A DNA stretch of 11,018 nucleotides from Spirochaetaceae bacterium (lineage in GTDB: Bacteria > Spirochaetota > Spirochaetia > B11-G9): positions 1 through 11,018 of the forward strand of contig JAUVLL010000069.1 of NCBI GenBank assembly GCA_030600745.1. Direction: 5' to 3'. Positions 5,119-11,018 of the stretch are shown one piece after another. Each line of letters opens with the position of its first letter. Within the stretch, counting starts at the first letter, position 1. The position numbers were made by a program, and so were the translations under genes. The notes below the pieces were generated by a model. It was not told the DNA's origin. It did not search any database and saw nothing but the letters and a program-made list of their open reading frames with translations.

Positions 5119-5160
5119 AAGCAGCAATCGCTTTGTAATAATTATTAGTTGACTCATTTA

Positions 5161-5190
5161 ACCACCGGAATATGATTCCGGTGGTGTTTT
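5161..5190 (+). terminator. Strong intrinsic terminator between rplL and rpoB
   Basis: A perfect 11-bp stem, ACCACCGGAAT (5161-5171) with ATTCCGGTGGT (5175-5185), is closed by an ATG triloop and followed by GTTTT and a T-rich tail. It begins 42 nt after the rplL stop. In E. coli the same position holds a partial attenuator that lowers rpoBC expression relative to ribosomal proteins. Here the stem is long and nearly ideal. Readthrough, or a nearby rpoB promoter, is needed to express rpoB. Confidence 0.92.
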
Positions 5191-5220
5191 ATATTTTATT
5201 ATAAACTGATCGTTATCGAG

Positions 5221-5239
5221 TGCTGCAGGTTCTGCAGTA
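5221..5239 (+). promoter_or_regulatory. Hairpin in the rpoB leader
   Basis: TGCTGCAG (5221-5228) pairs with CTGCAGTA (5232-5239) around a GTT triloop, with one G-U pair. It contains two copies of the palindrome CTGCAG. It ends 18 nt before the rpoB Shine-Dalgarno. It has no T-tract. A role in mRNA processing or in rpoB translation is possible but not shown. Confidence 0.5.
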
Positions 5240-5268
5240 GTGAACATTCTTTTTCAGGGAGGGTGGTA

Positions 5269-8200
5269 ATGCTTATAGATGGCAAAACCATTGAGCGTAC
5301 ATATCTTGGTCAGGATTTTGAGGAGACATTGGATCTCCCTGATCTTGTTGACATACAGTTAAAATCTTATGAAAAATTTCTTCAGATGGACAAGCTTGCT
5401 GTCGGAGAGACACCTGCACAACAGGGTCTTGAAGAGGTTTTTCAAAGCATTTTTCCGATTGAGAGTCAGGCTGGGGATATGCTGCTTGAGTATATTGAAT
5501 ACAGGCTGGACGTTGATAACATTAAATTAACTGAAACTGAGTGCAAGAAGAAGGGACTGACTTATGCTGTTCCTATAAAAGCCAAGGTTAATCTTGTAAT
5601 GCAGGAGACAGGTGAGATTCGGCAAAAAAATATTTATGTTGGTGATGTTCCCCTGATGACTGAGAGAGGAACTTTTATTGTAAATGGTGCAGAACGAGTT
5701 GTTGTCAGCCAGATTCACAGGTCTCCCGGTGTAATTTTTTCTCATGATAAAGGTGTCTACTCGTCCAGAATAATACCTTACAGAGGTTCCTGGCTTGAGT
5801 TTGAAATAGATCAGAAAAAAGAGCTTATCTATGCAAAGATCGATCGTAAAAAAAGAATTCTTGGAACTATTTTTCTTAGAGCTCTTGGATATGATACCCG
5901 TGAAAAGCTGATAGATCTCTTTTTTAAGATAAAAACTGTAAAAGTTGTTGATAAAAGAGCCAGCAAGGAGAAGCTTGTTGGTAAAGTTTTTGCCCGTGCC
6001 GTATATATAGTAAGCGAAGGTGAAGATAAAAAATTGTACAAGGCCGGAGAAAAGCTACATCCCCATGTTGTAGATGAATTAATTCATTCCGGTGTTGAAA
6101 AAATAAAAATTATAGATTTTGATCATGAAGATTCTCTCCATTCTCAGATGATAATGAATTGTTTCGAAAGGGAGGAGATGAAATTTACTCCCGATGATCC
6201 GGAAATTGATGAGCCTTCAAAAGAGGATGCTCTTGCATCTGTTTATTCTGTTCTTATGCCTGGTGAACCCATTACTATTGAAAGTGCTGAAAAAGACCTT
6301 AATTCCATGTTCTTTGCTTCCAGACGCTACGATCTTGGCAGGGTGGGACGTTACAAGCTTAATAAGAAATTTGATTATGATTTAGAAAATGATTCCCATG
6401 TTCTGGATAAGATGGATGTAGTGAACACTATGCGTTATCTTATACAGGTTTATATTGGTGAATCCAATGTTGATGATATTGATCATCTTGGAAATAGAAG
6501 AATCCGTTCTGTCGGGGAGCTTCTTGCTAATCAGATGAAGACAGCTTTTACCAGAATGGAGAGAATTGCAAAAGAAAGAATGAGCCTTAAGGAGCTCGAT
6601 ACTATTAAGCCTCAGGATCTGATATCAATTAAACCAGTGGTTGCTGCAGTGAAGGAGTTTTTTGGATCCAGTCAGTTAAGTCAGTTTATGGATCAGGTCA
6701 ATCCTCTTGCCGGATTAACTCATAAAAGGCGTTTGAACGCTCTGGGTCCTGGCGGTCTCTCGAGAGATCGTGCAGGTTTTGAGGTTCGTGATGTTCATTA
6801 TACTCATTATGGCAGGATGTGTCCTATTGAAACTCCGGAAGGTCCAAACATTGGTCTTATAGTTTCCCTTGCAAATTATACAAGGGTAAATGAATATGGT
6901 TTTCTTGAGACTCCATATAGAAGGGTCGAAAACGGGAAGGCTTTAAGGGATGTAGAGTATCTCTCTGCAATGGATGAAGAGAGATATAATATCGCTCAGG
7001 CAAATGCTAAACTTGAGAAGGGTGGAAAATTTGTTGATGATATGGTCTCTATAAGAAGAGCAGGGGATTATACAACAAAAGCTCCTTCTGATATTCAGTA
7101 TATGGATGTGTCACCGAAGCAGGTTATTTCTGTTGCAACATCGTTAATACCTTTTCTTGAGCATGATGATGCAAACAGGGCTCTAATGGGTTCAAATATG
7201 CAGCGTCAGGCTGTTCCTCTTGTTTTTCCTGAACCACCACGTGTTGGTACTGGTATGGAGGGGAAAGCAGCATACGATTCCGGGGTGATGGTAAAAGCAA
7301 AAAGAGCAGGTGTGGTGGAGTACGTTACTGCTACAGAAGTTATTATTAAACCTGATGATGCAGAAGATGATCATGATAAAGATGTCTATGTTATGCAGAA
7401 GTATCAGAGAACTAATCAGGATACTTGTTTTAATCATAAGCCAATTGTTGTTCTGGGTCAAAAGATATCGAAAGGGGCTGTCCTGGCAGATGGACCTGCA
7501 ACAAAATATGGAGATCTTGCTCTTGGGAGGAATGTTCTTGTTGGTTTTGTACCATGGAATGGATATAATTACGAGGATGCGATTCTTATATCAGAAAAGG
7601 TGGTAAAAGAAGATATATATACTTCTATTCATATAAAAGAATTTACAATAGATGTTAGAGAGACAAAGCTTGGTCCTGAGAAGTTGACCAGGGATATACC
7701 AAATATAAACGAAAATTCTCTGGATCAGCTTGATGAAGAAGGTATTATAAGAGTTGGGGCAAAGGTTAGCTCTGGATATATTCTTGTTGGAAAGGTAACA
7801 CCAAAGTCGGAAACAGAAACAACTCCGGAATTTAAGCTTCTCAATTCTATCTTTGGAGAAAAGGCAAAAGAGGTAAGAGATACTTCTTTAAAAATACCTC
7901 ATGGTACTGAAGGTACTGTTATTGATATACAAAGGCTGAAACGATCTGAGGGCGATGATCTGTCACCTGGGGTCGAAGAGGTTGTTAAGGTCATTATTGC
8001 AACCAAGCGTAAGCTTAAAGAGGGTGACAAAATGGCCGGACGTCATGGGAACAAGGGTGTTGTTGCAAGAGTTCTTCCGGAAGAGGATATGCCTTTTATG
8101 GAGGATGGAACTCCTCTGGATATTTGTCTTAATCCTCTTGGGGTACCTTCACGTATGAACATTGGTCAGTTACTCGAAACTGAACTGGGAATGGCGGCAA

Positions 8201-8769
8201 GAGGGCTTGATAAATGGTTTTCAACTCCGGTATTCCAGTCTGCTTCGACAGAACAAATTGAGGATGAACTTGTAAAAGCTGGATTGCCCAAAACTTCCAA
8301 GCTTAGCTTGCGTGATGGTAGAACCGGTGAGAAGTTTATAAATGATGTATTTGTTGGATATGTTTATATGTTGAAACTTCATCACCTTGTTGATGATAAA
8401 ATGCATGCAAGATCTACGGGGCCTTATTCACTGGTAACCCAGCAGCCTCTTGGCGGTAAGGCTCAGTTTGGCGGTCAGAGGCTTGGGGAGATGGAAGTGT
8501 GGGCTCTTGAGGCATATGGTGCAGCGAATACACTACAGGAACTTCTTACTATTAAGTCGGATGATATGGCTGGTCGGGCCAAGATTTATGAAAGTATTGT
8601 TAAGGGCGAACCTTCCTCCAGCGCGGGAGTACCGGAGTCATTTAATGTTCTGGTTCAGGAGCTAAGGGGGCTTGCTTTGGATATGTCGATTTATGACATA
8701 AAAGGAAGCAGGGTCCCTCTTACAGAGAGAGATGATGAGTTGATTAATAGACAGGGTTCACAGTTCTAG
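5269..8769 (+). CDS. rpoB: DNA-directed RNA polymerase subunit beta
   Basis: The product is an 1166-residue catalytic subunit of RNA polymerase, compact like Bacillus-type beta and without the large lineage inserts of E. coli (1342 residues). The rifampicin region spans residues 466-493 and starts GSSQLSQFMDQ. Residue 490 is Asn where E. coli has Ser531, a substitution associated with natural rifampicin resistance in spirochaetes. GPGGLSRDRAGFEVRD and CPIETPEGPNIG follow. GDKMAGRHGNKG (919-930) includes active-site lysines (K921, K929). From 1055 the chain reads LVTQQPLGGKAQFGGQR, the switch and clamp region. The ATG at 5269 is chosen over a GTG at 5263 because GGAGGG (5258-5263) is 5 nt upstream of it and overlaps the GTG. 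It overlaps no gene and precedes rpoC by 11 nt. Confidence 0.98.
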   Translation: MLIDGKTIERTYLGQDFEETLDLPDLVDIQLKSYEKFLQMDKLAVGETPAQQGLEEVFQSIFPIESQAGDMLLEYIEYRLDVDNIKLTETECKKKGLTYAVPIKAKVNLVMQETGEIRQKNIYVGDVPLMTERGTFIVNGAERVVVSQIHRSPGVIFSHDKGVYSSRIIPYRGSWLEFEIDQKKELIYAKIDRKKRILGTIFLRALGYDTREKLIDLFFKIKTVKVVDKRASKEKLVGKVFARAVYIVSEGEDKKLYKAGEKLHPHVVDELIHSGVEKIKIIDFDHEDSLHSQMIMNCFEREEMKFTPDDPEIDEPSKEDALASVYSVLMPGEPITIESAEKDLNSMFFASRRYDLGRVGRYKLNKKFDYDLENDSHVLDKMDVVNTMRYLIQVYIGESNVDDIDHLGNRRIRSVGELLANQMKTAFTRMERIAKERMSLKELDTIKPQDLISIKPVVAAVKEFFGSSQLSQFMDQVNPLAGLTHKRRLNALGPGGLSRDRAGFEVRDVHYTHYGRMCPIETPEGPNIGLIVSLANYTRVNEYGFLETPYRRVENGKALRDVEYLSAMDEERYNIAQANAKLEKGGKFVDDMVSIRRAGDYTTKAPSDIQYMDVSPKQVISVATSLIPFLEHDDANRALMGSNMQRQAVPLVFPEPPRVGTGMEGKAAYDSGVMVKAKRAGVVEYVTATEVIIKPDDAEDDHDKDVYVMQKYQRTNQDTCFNHKPIVVLGQKISKGAVLADGPATKYGDLALGRNVLVGFVPWNGYNYEDAILISEKVVKEDIYTSIHIKEFTIDVRETKLGPEKLTRDIPNINENSLDQLDEEGIIRVGAKVSSGYILVGKVTPKSETETTPEFKLLNSIFGEKAKEVRDTSLKIPHGTEGTVIDIQRLKRSEGDDLSPGVEEVVKVIIATKRKLKEGDKMAGRHGNKGVVARVLPEEDMPFMEDGTPLDICLNPLGVPSRMNIGQLLETELGMAARGLDKWFSTPVFQSASTEQIEDELVKAGLPKTSKLSLRDGRTGEKFINDVFVGYVYMLKLHHLVDDKMHARSTGPYSLVTQQPLGGKAQFGGQRLGEMEVWALEAYGAANTLQELLTIKSDDMAGRAKIYESIVKGEPSSSAGVPESFNVLVQELRGLALDMSIYDIKGSRVPLTERDDELINRQGSQF

Positions 8770-8780
8770 GGAGTTTTGTG

Positions 8781-11018
8781 ATGAGAGATATACAGGATTT
8801 TGATAGTATAATGATAAAGCTGGCCTCGCCTGAACAGATCAGGGCGTGGTCGTATGGAGAGGTTAAAAAACCTGAAACAATAAATTACAGAACTCTTAGA
8901 CCGGAAAAGGAAGGACTTTTCTGTGAACGTATTTTTGGTACAACTAAAGAGTGGGAATGTTACTGTGGTAAGTTTAAATCCATCCGGTACAAGGGTGTAA
9001 TATGTGACCGTTGCGGTGTAGAGGTTACACATTTTAAAGTTCGTCGGGAAAGGATGGGTCATATTGAGCTGGCTGCACCTGTTTCACATATCTGGTATTA
9101 TCGATCTGTGCCTTCCAGGCTTGGCCTTCTGTTGGATCTTACTATCGCTTCTCTGCGCTCTATTCTCTACTATGAGAAATATGTGGTTATTGTCCCTGGT
9201 GATACTGACCTTAAAATAATGGATCTTCTTACAGAAGAGGAGTATCTTGATGCTAAAGAGCGGTATGGTGTTGGGTTTACAGCTGGAATTGGGGCAGAAG
9301 CAGTAAGAACTTTACTCGAAAACCTTGATCTTGATATTCTCTCAGCAGAGCTGAGGGTTAAAATGATTGAGAAGGGTGTTAAAACTGATAAGCGCCTTCT
9401 TAAAAGAATTGAGATTGTAGAAAATTTCAGAGACTCTGTGAATAAACCGGAATGGATGATTCTGGACGTTATTCCTGTTATCCCCCCGGAGCTTCGTCCT
9501 ATGGTTCAGTTGGATGGAGGCCGGTTTGCCACTTCTGATCTTAACGATCTGTATAGAAGAGTTATAAATAGAAACAACAGACTTAAACGGCTTATGGCAC
9601 TTAATGCGCCGGATATTATTATTAGAAATGAAAAAAGAATGCTTCAGGAAGCTGTAGATGCCCTTTTTGATAATTCAAAAAAGAAAAAAGTTGTAAAGGG
9701 TGCTTCCAACAGGCCTCTTAAATCGCTATCTGATATGTTGAAAGGAAAGCAGGGAAGATTTAGACAGAATCTTTTAGGTAAACGTGTGGATTATTCCGGT
9801 CGTTCTGTTATTGTTGTTGGTCCGGAACTTAGACTGCATCAGTGTGGACTTCCCACCAAAATGGCTTTGGAGTTGTTTAAGCCTTTTATTATGCGAAAGC
9901 TGGTAGAAAAAGATGTGGTTTATAATATCAAGAAAGCAAAGACTCTTGTTGAGCAGGAAACACAGGAAGTATGGTCTGTTCTGGATGCTGTAGTTAAAGA
10001 GCACCCTGTTCTCCTGAACCGTGCTCCTACCTTGCATCGATTGGGAATACAGGCTTTTGAGCCGGTTTTGGTTCAGGGAAAGGCAATAAAACTGCATCCT
10101 CTTGTTTGTCATGCTTATAATGCTGACTTTGATGGTGATCAGATGGCTATTCATGTGCCCCTTACCCAGGCTGCTCAGATAGAGTGCTGGACTTTGATGC
10201 TTTCATCAAACAACCTTCTTAATCCTGCCAATGGCAGTCCTGTAGTTTTTCCCTCCCAGGATATGGTTCTTGGTATCAATTATTTAACCAAGATTACCAA
10301 AGGGACTCTTGGTGAGGGCAAGTATTATACCAGCTCGGATGAGGTTATTTTGGCCAGAGATTCCGGTGCCATTGCTTACAGTTCAAAAATAAAGTTGAAA
10401 ATCAATGGGGAAATAATCGAAACAAGTGCCGGCAGAGTCCTTTTTAATGAAGAAATGCCTTCTGAAGTAGGATTTGTAAATAAGGTGTTAGGTGATAAGG
10501 AGCTTCGTGCTCTTGTAGCTGAAACTTATGCTGGTTTTGGACCTCCTGTTGCTGTAAAAATGCTTGATTCTATTAAAGATGTAGGCTTTAAGTATGCAAC
10601 AGTATTTGGTGCTACAATCGGTCTTAATGATATCGTTATACCTGAAAAGAAAAAAGATATGATCGAAAGTGCAAATAATCAGGTTAAAGAGATCCAGAAG
10701 CAGTATGTTCAGGGACACATTACTCATGAAGAGCGTTATAACAGGGTTGTTGAGGTTTGGAGCAAGACTAATGAAGATCTTACTAATGAGCTCATGGATG
10801 TTCTTAGGAAAGATAAAGATGGCTTTAATCCTGTTTATATGATGGCAGATTCCGGAGCAAGGGGTTCAAGAACCCAGATAAGGCAGTTGTCGGGTATGCG
10901 TGGTCTTATGGCAAAACCTTCCGGGGATATTATAGAGCTTCCTATACGGTCAAACTTCAAAGAAGGCCTTTCAATTATTGAATTCTTTATATCGACAAAT
11001 GGCGCCAGAAAGGGTCTT
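8781..11018 (+). CDS. rpoC: DNA-directed RNA polymerase subunit beta', N-terminal part (partial at window edge)
   Basis: There are 746 uninterrupted codons; the C-terminal half is beyond the right edge. The product is the clamp and catalytic subunit. The N-terminal zinc-binding domain has C60, C62, C75 and C78 (CYCGKFK and CDRCGVEV). The dock and lid region includes LLGKRVDYSGRSVIVVGPEL from about 331. The absolutely conserved NADFDGD (447-453) supplies three aspartates that hold the catalytic magnesium. GARGS at 692-696 begins the F-loop, followed by QIRQL and GMRGLMAKP. The last residues, from about 725 (NFKEGLSIIEFF), are the bridge helix. GGGAG at 8769-8773 lies 7 nt before the ATG and overlaps the rpoB stop, so rpoB and rpoC are co-transcribed and perhaps coupled. 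The trigger loop is not in view. Confidence 0.98.
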   Translation, partial: MRDIQDFDSIMIKLASPEQIRAWSYGEVKKPETINYRTLRPEKEGLFCERIFGTTKEWECYCGKFKSIRYKGVICDRCGVEVTHFKVRRERMGHIELAAPVSHIWYYRSVPSRLGLLLDLTIASLRSILYYEKYVVIVPGDTDLKIMDLLTEEEYLDAKERYGVGFTAGIGAEAVRTLLENLDLDILSAELRVKMIEKGVKTDKRLLKRIEIVENFRDSVNKPEWMILDVIPVIPPELRPMVQLDGGRFATSDLNDLYRRVINRNNRLKRLMALNAPDIIIRNEKRMLQEAVDALFDNSKKKKVVKGASNRPLKSLSDMLKGKQGRFRQNLLGKRVDYSGRSVIVVGPELRLHQCGLPTKMALELFKPFIMRKLVEKDVVYNIKKAKTLVEQETQEVWSVLDAVVKEHPVLLNRAPTLHRLGIQAFEPVLVQGKAIKLHPLVCHAYNADFDGDQMAIHVPLTQAAQIECWTLMLSSNNLLNPANGSPVVFPSQDMVLGINYLTKITKGTLGEGKYYTSSDEVILARDSGAIAYSSKIKLKINGEIIETSAGRVLFNEEMPSEVGFVNKVLGDKELRALVAETYAGFGPPVAVKMLDSIKDVGFKYATVFGATIGLNDIVIPEKKKDMIESANNQVKEIQKQYVQGHITHEERYNRVVEVWSKTNEDLTNELMDVLRKDKDGFNPVYMMADSGARGSRTQIRQLSGMRGLMAKPSGDIIELPIRSNFKEGLSIIEFFISTNGARKGL

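Noticed and set aside
5263..5268. GTG as an alternative rpoB start two codons upstream
   Set aside because: It overlaps the Shine-Dalgarno GGAGGG, leaving no spacing. ATG at 5269 is correctly placed.
8767..8781. Frameshift or fusion between rpoB and rpoC
   Set aside because: rpoB ends with a clear TAG and rpoC starts 11 nt later with its own ribosome binding site, so the two genes are separate.
9774..10154. Minus-strand open frame of 126 codons opposite rpoC
   Set aside because: It is the antisense of conserved rpoC core motifs, and its translation is rich in Asn, Ser, His and Leu with no recognisable domain.
1..11018. CRISPR arrays, insertion sequences, phage genes, toxin-antitoxin or defence genes
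   Set aside because: No repeat-spacer pattern, transposase, integrase or terminal inverted repeats were seen. All coding space is taken by conserved housekeeping genes.

Overview
The window is a core translation and transcription locus. It most likely comes from a spirochaete of moderate, slightly AT-rich composition. I base this on the L1, L11, RpoB and RpoC sequences, on an asparagine at the rifampicin position of RpoB that is known from spirochaetes, and on the order rpmG-tRNA-Trp-secE-nusG-rplK-rplA-rplJ-rplL-rpoB-rpoC. The family assignment is from memory of related proteins, not from a search, and I would not name a genus.

Layout. Positions 1-1378 (minus strand) hold the N-terminal 459 codons of an RlmKL-type double 23S rRNA methyltransferase, cut by the left edge. 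A 133-bp divergent spacer carries a good promoter for tRNA-Thr(GGT). After a 156-bp spacer with two candidate promoters comes rpmG (L33), tRNA-Trp(CCA), secE and nusG, all on the plus strand and closely spaced. A hairpin with a T-tract follows nusG. Next is a 140-bp leader containing a structure that looks like an L1-binding mRNA site, then rplK-rplA-rplJ with gaps of only 1 and 8 nt. A 113-bp structured gap precedes rplL. A very strong intrinsic terminator follows rplL, then a short rpoB leader with its own hairpin, then rpoB and rpoC. The right edge cuts rpoC after 746 codons, inside the bridge helix.

How the parts work together. SecE is an essential subunit of the SecYE(G) translocon. NusG links RNA polymerase to elongation control and the ribosome. 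L11, L1, L10 and L7/L12 build the ribosomal stalks used by GTPase factors and the exit-site tRNA. RpoB and RpoC form the catalytic core of RNA polymerase. RlmKL modifies 23S rRNA. Co-location allows co-regulation, and the visible control points are the tRNA promoter, the nusG-rplK terminator, the L1-like leader, the rplJ-rplL gap and the rplL-rpoB terminator.

No mobile element, CRISPR array, phage gene or unknown coding system was seen. Coding regions account for nearly everything, and no gene-free stretch exceeds 160 bp. The points worth a second look are regulatory RNA structures, a natural rifampicin-resistance-type residue in RpoB, a degenerate zinc site in L33, and the apparent RlmKL fusion outside the gammaproteobacteria.
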